Below are positions 40,215-50,400 of a stretch of DNA of 64,000 nt, piece after piece (position 1 is the stretch's first letter; each line of letters starts with the position of its first letter). The position numbers and the translations under genes were made by a program. The notes under the pieces were generated by a model. That model had not been told where the DNA came from, did no database searches, and saw only the letters and a program-made list of their open reading frames with translations. Origin of the DNA: Rhabdothermincola salaria. GTDB taxonomy: Bacteria; Actinomycetota; Acidimicrobiia; Acidimicrobiales; Acidimicrobilacustridaceae. The DNA lies in NCBI RefSeq assembly GCF_021246445.1, contig NZ_JAJQXW010000001.1:744001-808000 (forward strand), in the 5' to 3' direction.

Positions 40215-42709
40215 CGGCCGGCCAGGAGGGCGTCGGCGGCGGCGGCGAGGGCAGCCCGATCGACCTTGGAGCGGTGGCGGACGTCGACCGGCAGGGGCCC
40301 GGCGAGCACGGCCGCGACGGGATGGGCGGCGGCGGCGCGCACCGCGTCGGTGGTCGTGGCGTCGGCCAGCCCCAGGCGGCCGGGTTGGTCGACGACGACG
40401 ACCAGCACCTGGTTGCCGACCGGCCCGACGCCGACCGCGGCCACCGGGCGACCGAGCGCCTCGGCGATGGGCTGTTCGACGGCGACGCTGGCGAGAGGCT
40501 CGGGGTCCGACCACACGACGTGGGCCAACCGCCCCAGCTGGAACAGGCGACCCTCGTCGTCGGCGTAGCCGACGTCGCCGGTGCGATGGAACCGCCGGCC
40601 CTGGCGGTGCACCGTGGCGTCGGTGTCGGTGCGCCAACGTCGGTCGTAGCCGTCGCGCATCCACGGCGCGGAGACGAGGAGCTCACCCCACTGCCCCGCG
40701 GGAAGGGCCTCGCCGTCGGGGTCGTCGAGCGGTACGACCAGCACCTCGGCCCCCACGAGCGGCCAGCCCGTGGCGGTGCCCCCGAGCGGTCCGGGTCGGG
40801 TGGCGTCGGTGCCGTCGGTGACGGGCATGGCCTCGGTCATCCCGTACGGGGCTCGCACGTCGGCGCCGGTGACGGCGGTGATGCCCCGGGCCAGGTCGGC
40901 ATCGATGGGCGCGCCGGCCAGCATCACCAGGCGCAACGGCGCCCGGCGACCCTCGGCGGTCGCCACGATGCGACGCGCCGAGGCGGGGGAGAGCCAGGCC
41001 ACCCCGACGTCGTGGCCCTCGCAGGCGGCGACCAGCCGGTCGAGGTCGAGGTCGCCCGGGCGGGTCACGTCGATGTCGGGGAGCACACAGGGCACCCCCA
41101 GAGCCGGGCCGAGCAGGACGAACGGGGCGAAGGACGTGGTGAAGGCCTCGTCGCCGGTCATGGCGAACGACGACGCCACCACGTCTCGCTGGTGGGCCAG
41201 GGCCCCGTGGCGGTATCGCACCGGCTTGGCCGGGCCGGTGGCGCCCGAGGTGTGGACCACGGCGGCGACGTCGTCGGGGCCGAGGGCGGGAAGGGGAGCA
41301 GGGGCGCCGAGCAGGGGGGCGGCGAGCGCCAACGCGCCGGGGACGCGGTCGAGCGAGGCCCGCCGGGCCCCGGGGGTGAGACCGAGCAGGCGGGCGGCGA
41401 CGAGCGTGCGGCGGGTGCCGACGACCCAGGAGGGCGTGGCCCCGCGCAGGGCGTGGCGCAGGCCCTTGGGTCCGAGGCCGGCATCGGCCACGACGAGGAC
41501 GCCGCCGGCCTTCCAGATGCCGTAGGCCACCACCAACATGTCGCCGGACGGTGGCACCAGCAGGGCGACGCGGTCGCCCTGGGCCAGGCCGGCACCGAGC
41601 AGGCGACGGGCCACCATGTCACTGCGGGCGGCGAGCTCGGCCCACGTGACCGACCCGTCGGGACCGGTGTAGGCCGCACTGGTGTGGTCGGCGCGTTCGC
41701 CGAGGGCGGCGGTGACCGCTCGGAATCGGGCCTCGTCGGGGGCGGCGGTCGGGCCGGCGCTCGGCGCGTCGGTTGCGACGGCATCGGTCTCGGCGCTGTC
41801 GAGGTCGGGGGGTTCGGCGAGGACCCCGTCGAGCCAGGCCGCGGCCACCTCGCCGATGGGCTCGTCGAGGGGGACGAGGTGCCCGGCCCGGGGGAAGCGG
41901 TGGACGTCGGCATGGGGCGCCCGCTCGAGCAGGTCGGCCAGGAAGCGGTCGTGGAACACCGGGTCGCGTCCGCCCCACACCAACAGCAACGGGACGTCGA
42001 GCGCGGCGAGGGCGTCCGCGCTGCGGCCCAGGGCCGCCCATGACGGGTCCGACGGATCGAGAGGGATGTCGGCGACGAAGCGGGCCACCGCCTCCCGGCG
42101 ATCTGCAGCCCCGTACGGAGCCCGCAGCGCCGCCCGGTGCTCGGCGGCGGTCATCGCCGCGGTACCGGCCACGAACAGCGGTGTGCGCCGACAGGCCAGG
42201 TCGACCATCCGGCGGGCGGTGGCGATCAGAGGGGGGACGGCAACCCCCTCCGGCTTGGCCACGGCGGTGTTGGCCAGCACGACGGCCTGCACCGTCAGCT
42301 CGGCGGAGGCCCCCACCGCGATCGGACCGCCCCAGTCGTGGGCCATGAGCACCAGCGGTCCGGACACCTCCTGGCGGCAGAAGGCCACGAGCTCGTCGAC
42401 CCGCTCGGCCATGCTGCGGGGTCCGGTGCGCTCGGACCAGCCCATGTTCGTCTGGTCCACGGCCACCACCCGCCAGTCGGGTGAGAGCCGGCGCAGGACG
42501 TCGCGCCAGAGGTAGCCCCAGGTCGGGTTGCCGTGGACGCAGACGATGGTGCCCTTCGGGCCCGGGCCGGTGTCCAGGACGTGCCAGTCGACCGTCCGAC
42601 CATCGGCACCGGTGATGGTGATCCGGCGGGACCAGGCGGGGTCGAGGCCCCAGCGGCGCAGGTCATCGGCCGCGGGCGAGATGGCTCCGGGCGCGTCCGG
42701 TGGGGTCAC
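40211..42709 (-). CDS. oleBC: OleB-OleC fusion: beta-lactone decarboxylase and beta-lactone synthetase
   Basis: An 832-residue fusion. Residues 1-300 are an alpha/beta hydrolase of the haloalkane-dehalogenase subgroup: H59-G-N-P-T-W, nucleophile D125 in A-H-D-W-G-G, acid D249 and base H277. This is the OleB domain that decarboxylates cis-beta-lactones to olefins. An acidic Ala-rich linker (300-330) leads to an AMP-forming acyl-adenylate domain with H-T-S-G-A-T-G-P-A-K and Y-G-M-T-E-A-M, the OleC beta-lactone synthetase. The GTG start lies 8 bases after the oleA stop. Natural OleBC fusions are known in actinobacteria such as Micrococcus. The open frame continues far upstream over oleA but is not coding there. 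Confidence 0.9.
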   Translation of the reverse strand: MTPPDAPGAISPAADDLRRWGLDPAWSRRITITGADGRTVDWHVLDTGPGPKGTIVCVHGNPTWGYLWRDVLRRLSPDWRVVAVDQTNMGWSERTGPRSMAERVDELVAFCRQEVSGPLVLMAHDWGGPIAVGASAELTVQAVVLANTAVAKPEGVAVPPLIATARRMVDLACRRTPLFVAGTAAMTAAEHRAALRAPYGAADRREAVARFVADIPLDPSDPSWAALGRSADALAALDVPLLLVWGGRDPVFHDRFLADLLERAPHADVHRFPRAGHLVPLDEPIGEVAAAWLDGVLAEPPDLDSAETDAVATDAPSAGPTAAPDEARFRAVTAALGERADHTSAAYTGPDGSVTWAELAARSDMVARRLLGAGLAQGDRVALLVPPSGDMLVVAYGIWKAGGVLVVADAGLGPKGLRHALRGATPSWVVGTRRTLVAARLLGLTPGARRASLDRVPGALALAAPLLGAPAPLPALGPDDVAAVVHTSGATGPAKPVRYRHGALAHQRDVVASSFAMTGDEAFTTSFAPFVLLGPALGVPCVLPDIDVTRPGDLDLDRLVAACEGHDVGVAWLSPASARRIVATAEGRRAPLRLVMLAGAPIDADLARGITAVTGADVRAPYGMTEAMPVTDGTDATRPGPLGGTATGWPLVGAEVLVVPLDDPDGEALPAGQWGELLVSAPWMRDGYDRRWRTDTDATVHRQGRRFHRTGDVGYADDEGRLFQLGRLAHVVWSDPEPLASVAVEQPIAEALGRPVAAVGVGPVGNQVLVVVVDQPGRLGLADATTTDAVRAAAAHPVAAVLAGPLPVDVRHRSKVDRAALAAAADALLAGR

Positions 42710-42717
42710 GGGTCGCC

Positions 42718-43731
42718 CTACCAGACCAGCTCGACGACCGAGCAGTTGAGGCCGGATCCGATGCCCATCAGCAGCACCCGATCGCCGGGTGAGAGGTCGT
42801 CGGCGACGGTGGAGAGCGTGTAGGGGACCGCCGCCGGGCCGATGTTGCCGAACTCCGGATAGGTGAGGGGCACCTTGTCGGGGTCGATGCCGAGCAGCTC
42901 GCAGAGCTTGGAGGTGTGCACGGAGGAGACCTGGTGCATCACGTAGCGGTCGCAGTCGAGCCACGCCCAGCCCTCGGCGAGGGCGGCGTCGAGGGTCTCT
43001 CTGGCCAGGTCGAGCCCACCCACCAGGAGCGCCGCGGTGTCGGTGCGCATCTGGTCGAGGTCGCCGACGCACAGGTCGTGGTGCTCGGTGGCGGCCCGGG
43101 TCACCCCGCCCAGGAAGGCGTGGCTGCCCTCGCGAGGCGGGCCCATGACCATGGCGGCCGCTCCCGAGCCGAGGGTGAGCGAGGCGAACTGGTCGAACAC
43201 GTCGGTGAGGGTCGTGGAGTCGGCCTGAAGCCGTTCGATGGTGGTGCGCTGGGTGTGGCGGCTGCCCTCGCCGTCGACGATGAGCACGGTGCGGGCCCGG
43301 CCCCCCTCGATCGCGGTGGCGGCCAGGGTCATGGCGTTCACGAACCCGAGGCAGGCGTTGCCGAGGTCGAAGTTGGCGCAGGTGGCCGGCAGGTCGAGCT
43401 GGTGGTGCACGGCACAGGCTACGGAGGGCTCGAGGTGGTGCTTGCAGACCGACGTGGAGATCAACATGTCGATCTCGTGGGGGTCGACGCCGGCGGCGTC
43501 GATGGCCTTCTGGCCGGCGATGGCCGCAGCCTGGTCGAAGGTGACGTCCTCGGGCCACCACCTCCGGGCCTCGATGCCGGCCACCGAGGTCAGCAGTCCC
43601 GGGCGGACCCCCACCCGTTCGTAGGTCTCGGCAAGCTGCTCGTCGATCCAGTCCGAGGTCACGACCTCGGGAGCTTCGGCATGGGCGACCGACCAGATGT
43701 GGGCGCGCGTGAAGGCGGAGGGGGGAGCCAC
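42718..43731 (-). CDS. oleA: OleA-type thiolase (3-oxoacyl-ACP synthase III family)
   Basis: A 337-residue thiolase-fold enzyme that joins two fatty acyl-CoAs head to head. The catalytic cysteine is C127 in G-N-A-C-L-G-F, the histidine H266 in M-H-Q-V-S-S and the asparagine N296 in F-G-N-I-G-P-A. The context of long-chain Claisen condensation comes from oleBC and oleD, which follow immediately. GTG start. A TAACCT element six bases before the start suggests a leaderless transcript. Confidence 0.9.
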   Translation of the reverse strand: MAPPSAFTRAHIWSVAHAEAPEVVTSDWIDEQLAETYERVGVRPGLLTSVAGIEARRWWPEDVTFDQAAAIAGQKAIDAAGVDPHEIDMLISTSVCKHHLEPSVACAVHHQLDLPATCANFDLGNACLGFVNAMTLAATAIEGGRARTVLIVDGEGSRHTQRTTIERLQADSTTLTDVFDQFASLTLGSGAAAMVMGPPREGSHAFLGGVTRAATEHHDLCVGDLDQMRTDTAALLVGGLDLARETLDAALAEGWAWLDCDRYVMHQVSSVHTSKLCELLGIDPDKVPLTYPEFGNIGPAAVPYTLSTVADDLSPGDRVLLMGIGSGLNCSVVELVW

Positions 43732-43737
43732 CAGGGC

Positions 43738-43743
43738 AGGTTA
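43738..43743 (-). promoter_or_regulatory. Candidate leaderless -10 element of oleA
   Basis: TAACCT on the minus strand ends six bases before the oleA GTG, matching the TANNNT-N6-start arrangement of leaderless actinobacterial transcripts. No good -35 is visible. Confidence 0.3.
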
Positions 43744-43782
43744 CGGCGTGAGGGCGCTGACACCGACGGGGGCGGCCCCCGA

Positions 43783-44802
43783 TCAGCCCCTCGGCGTGTG
43801 GTCGTCGGGCACCTCTTCGCCGGGCGCCACCGGGCCGGGTGGGGTGCCGTCGCCGAAGGGTCGACCGCCCAGGTCATCCCGTCCGTGGGGCTCGAGCCAG
43901 TTGGCCAGGTCCGGGCCCGCCGGCACCACCCCGGTCGGGTTGATGTCGCGATGGACCTCGTAGTAGTGGCGCTTGATGTGGTCGAAGTCGATGGTGTCGC
44001 CGAAGCCGGGGGTCTGGAACAGGTCGCGGGTGTAGGCCCACAGCACCGGCATCTCGCTCAGCTTGGAACGGTTGCACTTGAAGTGCCCGTGGTACACGGC
44101 GTCGAAGCGGGCGAGGGTGGTGAAGAGGCGGACGTCGGCCTCGGTGATGGTGTCGCCCATCAGGTAGCGCTGGACCTCGAGGCGTTCCGACAGCCAGTCG
44201 AGGCGGTCGAAGAGCTTCTCGTAGTTGCGCTCGTAGGCCCGCTGCGACCCGCTGAAGCCGCACTTGTAGACGCCGTTGTTGACGTCGTGGAACACCAGCT
44301 CCATGACCTCGTCCATCTCGTCGCGGAGGGCTTCGGGGTAGAGGTCCGGGGCTCCGTCGCGGTGGTGTTCGCTCCACTCGGTGGAGAGGTCGAGGGTGAG
44401 CTGGGGGTAGTCGTTGGTGACCACCTGCCCGGAGTCGACCTCGACGATCGCCGGCACCGTGATGCCACGCGGGTAGTCGGCGTAGCGGGCGAAGTAGGCG
44501 TCCTGGAGCCGAGGGATCCCGAGCACCGGGTCGACGCCGTCGGGGTCGAGGTCGAAGGTCCAGCTGCGGGCGTCGTGGGTGGGTCCGCAGATGCCCATGG
44601 AGAGCACCGGTTCGAGGCCGAGCAGGCGGCGCACGATGATCGCCCGGTTGGCCCAGGGGCAGGCCCGGGCGACGACCAGGCGGTAGCGATCGGGCTCCAC
44701 CGGGTAGCCGTCGCGTCCGTCGGCGGTGATGCGGGTCGGGATGTAGTGCATGTCCCGGTTGAACTCGTCCTCGACGTAGGCGCCCTGGTCGTTGCTGGTC
44801 AT
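43783..44802 (-). CDS. Xi-class glutathione/mycothiol S-transferase (hydroquinone reductase)
   Basis: A 339-residue Xi-class transferase. The active-site cysteine is C48 in A-R-A-C-P-W-A-N-R, and the conserved Y-K-C-G-F-S-G-S-Q segment typical of GS-hydroquinone reductases is present. The class reduces thiol adducts of hydroquinones. In actinobacteria lacking glutathione, mycothiol is the likely thiol. It lies 51 bases upstream of oleA on the same strand, so cotranscription is possible. The ATG at 44802 begins M-T-S-N-D-Q-G-A-Y-V. Confidence 0.88.
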   Translation of the reverse strand: MTSNDQGAYVEDEFNRDMHYIPTRITADGRDGYPVEPDRYRLVVARACPWANRAIIVRRLLGLEPVLSMGICGPTHDARSWTFDLDPDGVDPVLGIPRLQDAYFARYADYPRGITVPAIVEVDSGQVVTNDYPQLTLDLSTEWSEHHRDGAPDLYPEALRDEMDEVMELVFHDVNNGVYKCGFSGSQRAYERNYEKLFDRLDWLSERLEVQRYLMGDTITEADVRLFTTLARFDAVYHGHFKCNRSKLSEMPVLWAYTRDLFQTPGFGDTIDFDHIKRHYYEVHRDINPTGVVPAGPDLANWLEPHGRDDLGGRPFGDGTPPGPVAPGEEVPDDHTPRG

Positions 44803-44948
44803 GGAACGGAGTCTCGCCCCGTCGCGCCCGCGACGGGGGATCGGGCGGCGCGCCCGGAGACGAGGGCGGGCCGTCGTCGGGAGGTCGAGGGCGAGGGTGA
44901 TGGACACTCTGCGCGTTTGGGGGGAGACTGTGAGCAGAGATCGACGAG

Positions 44949-45350
44949 ATGTCGGGGTGCGTGATGACGGTTGCCTTCGAAGCGGATGTCGGGTCCTTCG
45001 AGCGACGGATCGGGCGGCGCATCGACGTCCGCCCCGAGATCCCGGTTGCCGTGGGCGGGCCTGATGGCGCGTCGCCACCGGAGCGGGCGACCATGGTCGA
45101 CGTCTCGGTCACCGGCGCCGGCCTCGAGGGCCCCGAGTCGTTGTCCATGAGCCCCGGCACCGCGGCTCGCCTCGACATCGAGGGCCGTGTGTCGGCCGTG
45201 CGGGTGGCGCGGGCCACCGCCACGGATCAGCCGGGCGTGATCCACTACGGGGTCGAGTTCACCACCCTCCATCCCGACGTGCGCGAGCTGGTCAACGACC
45301 TCGTGGGCGAGGGCCGACCCGGCGAGAACGCCTGGTACAACGCCATCTGA
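44949..45350 (+). CDS. PilZ-domain protein
   Basis: About 133 residues. A short N terminus leads to a PilZ domain with the cyclic-di-GMP signature: an arginine-rich R-R-I-G-R-R-I-D-V-R segment followed by the D-V-S-V-T-G-A-G-L motif (D-x-S-x-x-G). It should bind c-di-GMP and act as an adaptor. ATG at 44949 or 44964; neither has a strong ribosome site. It is divergent from the thiol transferase across 146 bases. Confidence 0.78.
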   Translation: MSGCVMTVAFEADVGSFERRIGRRIDVRPEIPVAVGGPDGASPPERATMVDVSVTGAGLEGPESLSMSPGTAARLDIEGRVSAVRVARATATDQPGVIHYGVEFTTLHPDVRELVNDLVGEGRPGENAWYNAI

Positions 45351-45483
45351 GGGGGGCGGTCCCCGCCGACAGCGTCGGCCCTCCCTCGCGGTGCGCCACG
45401 CGATCGGCCACGAGCCAGGTGTCGAACCCGCGCCACCGGCCAGCTCGTGGGCGGGGGAGCGGAGCATCTGGGATGCTCGTCGG

Positions 45484-46440
45484 ATGTTCCGGAACCGCAT
45501 CACCGAGCTCACCGGGGCCGAGGTCCCGATCCTGCAGGCCCCCATGGGCTACATCTCGCGCGCCCAGCTCGCCTCGGCGGTGGCCAACGCCGGCGCCATC
45601 GGCATGATCGAGACCTCGTCGGGCGACCTCGATGCCGTTCGCGAGGAGATCCGCAAGATGCCAACCCTGGCGCCGGACCGGCCCTTCGCCGTGAACATCG
45701 CCCAGGCCTTCGTCCGGGACCCCTCCATCGTCGACTTCGTCGTCGAGCAGGGCGTCCGGTTCGTCACCACCTCCGCCGGCGACCCCAACCGCTACACCGC
45801 CCAGCTCAAGGCCGCCGGCCTCACCGTGTTCCACGTGGTGCCCACCCTGCGAGCGGCGCTGAAGGCCGTCGACGCAGGTGTCGACGGCCTCGTCGTCGAG
45901 GGTGCCGAAGGCGGCGGCTTCAAGAACCCGCGCGACGTCTCCACCATGGTCCTGCTGCCCCTGGTGGCCTCACGCGTGGAGGTGCCGATCATCGCCGCCG
46001 GGGGGATCATCGACGGGGCCACCATGGCGGCTGCGTTCGCGCTCGGGGCCGAGGGCGTGCAGATGGGCACCCGCATGGTGGCCTCGGCGGAGTCGCCCAT
46101 CCACGACAACTGGAAGCAGGCCATCGTCGGGGCCGCCGAGACCGACACGGTGCTGCTCAACCGCCACCAGGCGCCGGCCGTGCGGGTGCTGCGCACGGAG
46201 GTCTCCGAGCGCTACGAGTTCGACACCGACCGCAACGCCATGGAGGCCATGGCCCGCCACATGGACCTCTACTTCGGCGGCGACCTCGGTGCCGGTCTGG
46301 CCTTCAGCGGGCAGGTGGCGGGTCGCATCGACGCGGTGCGCCCCGTGGCCGACGTCATCGCCGAGTGCGCCCACGACTGCCTGGAGGTCATCCACGAGCT
46401 GGGCCACCGCTACCCCCTCGACGCCCACCCGGTGGGCTGA
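45484..46440 (+). CDS. Nitronate monooxygenase / 2-nitropropane dioxygenase family flavoprotein
   Basis: A 318-residue FMN TIM-barrel protein. It has I-L-Q-A-P-M-G-Y-I-S near the N terminus, V-V-E-G-A-E-G-G-G-F, the phosphate-binding A-A-G-G-I-I-D-G-A and G-A-E-G-V-Q-M-G-T-R. The family oxidises nitronates, but many members are enoyl reductases of the FabK type, and the usual catalytic histidine (H-x-G-G-H) is replaced here by E-G-G-G. The exact reaction is open. Confidence 0.85.
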   Translation: MFRNRITELTGAEVPILQAPMGYISRAQLASAVANAGAIGMIETSSGDLDAVREEIRKMPTLAPDRPFAVNIAQAFVRDPSIVDFVVEQGVRFVTTSAGDPNRYTAQLKAAGLTVFHVVPTLRAALKAVDAGVDGLVVEGAEGGGFKNPRDVSTMVLLPLVASRVEVPIIAAGGIIDGATMAAAFALGAEGVQMGTRMVASAESPIHDNWKQAIVGAAETDTVLLNRHQAPAVRVLRTEVSERYEFDTDRNAMEAMARHMDLYFGGDLGAGLAFSGQVAGRIDAVRPVADVIAECAHDCLEVIHELGHRYPLDAHPVG

Positions 46441-46443
46441 GCG

Positions 46444-46833
46444 TCACGACGCGGTCGACGGGGAGGTCTCGCGGGACGGTCCGGCATCGTCGCTCCCGGC
46501 GCTCTGCCACGGCCAGCGGCCCGTGACCTCCATCTCGAGGGTGAACGACAAGAAGGTGCGGATGGCGACGATGATGGCCAGCACGCCCACCGACGTGAAG
46601 GTCGGATCGGTGGCCACCGTGCGGATGATGTCGCCGGCGACGAGGACCTCGAGTCCCAGAAGGATGGCCCGTCCGACCTGGCGTCGGACCTGCACGTAGA
46701 GGCCGCCGTGCGTCCCGGCCAGCACCCGCCGGCCGCCGACGAGGAGCGCGCCCACCACGCCGACGCAGATGATGGCGACGCCCACCGCCTCGATGGCCAG
46801 GCCGATCCACTCGATGACCTCCTTGAACTCCAT
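46444..46833 (-). CDS. DUF1622 membrane protein
   Basis: A 129-residue membrane protein with three hydrophobic segments and the conserved R-R-Q-V-G-R-A-I-L-L-G-L-E-V-L-V-A-G-D-I-I-R-T segment split by the second helix, matching DUF1622 as I know it. The start M-E-F-K-E-V at 46833 removes a non-conserved leader. Function unknown. Convergent with the nitronate monooxygenase gene, three bases apart. Confidence 0.8.
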   Translation of the reverse strand: MEFKEVIEWIGLAIEAVGVAIICVGVVGALLVGGRRVLAGTHGGLYVQVRRQVGRAILLGLEVLVAGDIIRTVATDPTFTSVGVLAIIVAIRTFLSFTLEMEVTGRWPWQSAGSDDAGPSRETSPSTAS

Positions 46834-46933
46834 GGGTGCGGTCCTCCTGGGCTCGGTCGCCGGGGTGGCGCCGCGGTGGCGCCCACCACCACCCGGATAG
46901 CATCGTCGCGACGGCAACCATCCAGGGGGGACC

Positions 46934-47410
46934 ATGCCGACCATCGACATTCCTGAAGGCGTCGACCCGATGGCCTACGTCTTCGGACAGGCCTCACCGG
47001 AGATCGGTGCCGCAGCCGGCGGGTTCTCCGGCGCGACCTACGCCGCCAGCCGCCTGCCGCTGCGCGAGTTCGAGGCCGCCCGGTACCGCATCGCCCAGAT
47101 CAACGACTGCCAGATCTGCCTCAGCTGGCGCAGCCAGCGCGACGACCAGGGCCCGGTCGGCGAGGACCTCTACGCCTCGGTCGAGCAGTGGCGCTCGGCG
47201 CCGGACCTCTCCGACCGCGAGCGCCTGGCCGCCGAGTACGCCGAGCGCTACGCCCTCGACCACCGCAACCTCGACGCCGAGTTCTGGACCCGCATGCGGT
47301 CGGCCTACTCCGACGACGAGATCGTCGAGCTGAGCCTCTGCATGGCCCAGTGGCTCGGCCTGGGTCGCCTCAACCAGGTCCTCGGCATCGACGTGGCCTG
47401 CACCATCTGA
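46934..47410 (+). CDS. Carboxymuconolactone decarboxylase family protein
   Basis: A 158-residue all-helical protein of the CMD/AhpD fold. The peroxidase-type redox pair C-x-x-C appears in N-D-C-Q-I-C-L-S-W-R, the usual position for AhpD-like reductants. Ribosome site GGGGGG ahead of the ATG. It may reduce peroxides or act as a decarboxylase; the intact C-x-x-C favours the redox role. Confidence 0.85.
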   Translation: MPTIDIPEGVDPMAYVFGQASPEIGAAAGGFSGATYAASRLPLREFEAARYRIAQINDCQICLSWRSQRDDQGPVGEDLYASVEQWRSAPDLSDRERLAAEYAERYALDHRNLDAEFWTRMRSAYSDDEIVELSLCMAQWLGLGRLNQVLGIDVACTI

Positions 47411-47495
47411 GCCCCGCCGAGCCGCGCCGGCCGCCGCCCGGGCCCGAGCCGTCCCGCTCGGCACACCCGACGGGCTCCGTATCCTGGGCGACGCC

Positions 47496-50400
47496 ATGCC
47501 CGACCCTGCCCCCCGTCCCCGCCGACGTCGCCCGGCCCGGCGGGGACGTGGTTCCGGCGCCCCCCTTACCCCGGCCGCGATCGAGCGGCGTCGGGCGGCG
47601 GTGCCCGAGGTCCGCTACCCCGAGGACCTGCCGGTCTCGCAACGGCGCCAGGACCTCGCCGATGCCATCCGCGACCACCAGGTGGTGATCGTGGCCGGGG
47701 AGACCGGCTCCGGCAAGACCACCCAGCTACCCAAGATCTGCCTCGAGCTCGGGCGGGGAGTGACGGGCATGATCGGGCACACCCAGCCCCGCCGCCTGGC
47801 GGCGCGCAGCGTGGCCGCCCGCATCGCCGAGGAGCTCGGCGTCGAGCTCGGCGGCGCCGTCGGCTACGCCGTGCGCTTCACCGACCAGGTGTCGGACTCG
47901 ACGCTGGTGAAGCTGATGACCGACGGCATCCTGCTCAACGAGCTCCAGCGCGACCGCGAGCTGCTGGCCTACGACACGATCATCGTCGACGAGGCCCACG
48001 AGCGCAGCCTGAACATCGACTTCATCCTCGGCTACCTGGCCCAGCTGCTGCCCCGCCGCCCGGATCTCAAGGTCATCATCACCTCGGCCACCATCGATCC
48101 GGAGCGCTTCTCGGAGCACTTCGGCGGCGCCCCCATCATCGAGGTCTCCGGCCGCACCTATCCCGTCGAGGTCCGCTACCGGCCCTACCAGGTCCCACCC
48201 CCGAAGGAGGCGCCGGCGCCTCCTTCGTCTCGGCCGGCGGGGCGCCGCAGCCGGGGGCCCGGCGGTGGGGGCCAGGGCCGTCGAGCTCCCCGACGGGGCG
48301 GTGCCGACGTCGACCAGATCGACGCCATCATCGACGCCGTCCATGAACTGCGACGCGAACCCGAAGGCGACATCTTGGTCTTCCTCTCGGGCGAGCGCGA
48401 GATCCGCGACGCGGCCGAGGCCCTACGGGCGTTGGACCTGCCCGGCACTGACGTCCTCGCCCTCTACGGCCGCTTGTCCAGCGCCGAGCAGCACCGGGTG
48501 TTCGAGGCGCATCGCGGACGCCGCATCGTGCTGGCCACCAACGTGGCCGAGACCTCGATCACCGTGCCCGGCATCCGTTACGTCATCGACACCGGCCTGG
48601 CCCGCATCTCCCGGTTCAGCACGCGCCAGAAGGTGCAGCGCCTGCCCATCGAGCCCGTCTCGCAGGCCTCGGCCGCCCAGCGCGCCGGCCGGTGCGGGCG
48701 AGTGGCCGACGGCATCTGCATCCGCCTCTACGCCGAGGAGGACTTCGAGGACCGTCCGGCGTTCACCGAGCCGGAGATGCTGCGCACGAACCTGGCGTCG
48801 GTCATCTTGCAGATGACCGCGATCGGACTGGGCGACATCGAGGCCTTCCCGTTCGTCGATCCCCCGGACCGGCGAGCGGTCGCCGACGGCGTGCGCCTCC
48901 TGGAGGAGCTGGGCGCCCTGGCCCCCGACACCGACGGGCCGAACCGGCGCCTGACCGACGTGGGCCGGGCGATGGCCCGACTCCCGGTCGACCCCCGTTT
49001 CGCCCGCATGATCGTGGAAGCCGACCGCCGGGGCTGCCTCCGCGAGCTGCTGGTCATCACCGCCGGGCTGTCCATCCCCGACGTGCGCGAGCGGCCCAGC
49101 GACGACGCCGCCGAGGCCGATGCGCTCCACGCCCGCTTCGCCGATCCCACGTCGGACTTCCTCGCCCTGGTCGACCTGTGGCGCTACCTGCGTGACCAGC
49201 AGCGCTCGCTCTCTTCCAGCGCCTTTCGCCGCCGGTGCCGTCAGGAGCACCTCAACTTCCTGCGGGTGCGCGAGTGGGAGGACGTGCACAGCCAGCTCCG
49301 TCAGGTGGTGGCCTCGCTCGACATGGCCCAGAACGCCTCACCCGCCGACACCGAGCAGGTCCACCGGTCCATCCTCTCGGGGCTGTTGAGCCACGTCGGC
49401 CAGCGCGACGGCGAGTCCCGCGAGTACGTGGGGGCCCGCCACACCCGCTTCGCCGTGTTCCCCGGCTCGGCCCTGGCCCGCAAGCCACCGGCGTGGGTGA
49501 TGGCGGCCGAGCTCGTCGAGACGTCGCGGCTGTTCGCTCGCACCGTGGCCCGCATCGACCCGGACTGGATCGAGGAGCTCGCCGGGGACCTGGTCAAGCG
49601 GCACCACCACGAGCCGCACTGGTCGCGAAAGCGAGCGGCCGCCATGGTCCACGAGCGGGTCACCCTCTACGGTCTCCCGATCGTCGAGGACCGGGTCGTG
49701 CCCCTCGCTCGCATCGATGCCGAGCAGGCCCACGAGCTGTTCGTCCGCCACGCCCTCGTCGGAGGCGACTGGCCCGGCCGACCGGGGTTCGTCGACGAGA
49801 ACCGGGCTCTCCTCGCCGAGGTGGAGGAGCTCGAGCACCGCTTCCGCCGCACCGACCTGGTCGCCGACGAGGACGACCTCGACGACGCCTACCGGGCTCG
49901 GGTCCCGCCGTCGGTCGTGTCGGCCCGTCACTTCGACAAGTGGTGGAAGACCACCCGTCGCACCGACCCCGACCTCTTCGCCTTCACGCTCGAGGACCTC
50001 GTCGGCGACGCCACCGACACGCTCGACGAGGAGGCCTTCCCGGCCCGGTGGCGCCAGCGCGACCTCGAGCTGGCCATGTCCTACCGGTTCGAACCGGGCA
50101 CCGCCGACGACGGTGCCGCCGTGCACATCCCGCTGGTGGTGCTCAACCAGGTGCGCGCCGAGGGGTTCGATCGCCTGGTGCCGGGCCTGCGCGAGGAGCT
50201 GGTGACGTCGCTGCTGCGCACGCTGCCCAAGCACCTGCGCAAGGAGGTGGCGCCGCTCCCGGAGCGGGCCCGGGCCGTCGTCGCCACGCTGGCCGCCGCC
50301 GAGCCGGACGGACCCTTGTCGGGGTGTGCGCCGCTGACCACGGTGATCGCCGAGCACCTGCGCCACGAGGTGGGGGCGGCGGTGCGTCCGGCGGACCTCG

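Noticed and set aside
42710-43561. Upstream extension of the oleBC frame over oleA
   Set aside because: The extension is Arg/His/Pro-rich and lies opposite no conserved motif, while oleA in another frame has all its catalytic residues. The GTG at 42709, eight bases after the oleA stop, fits better.
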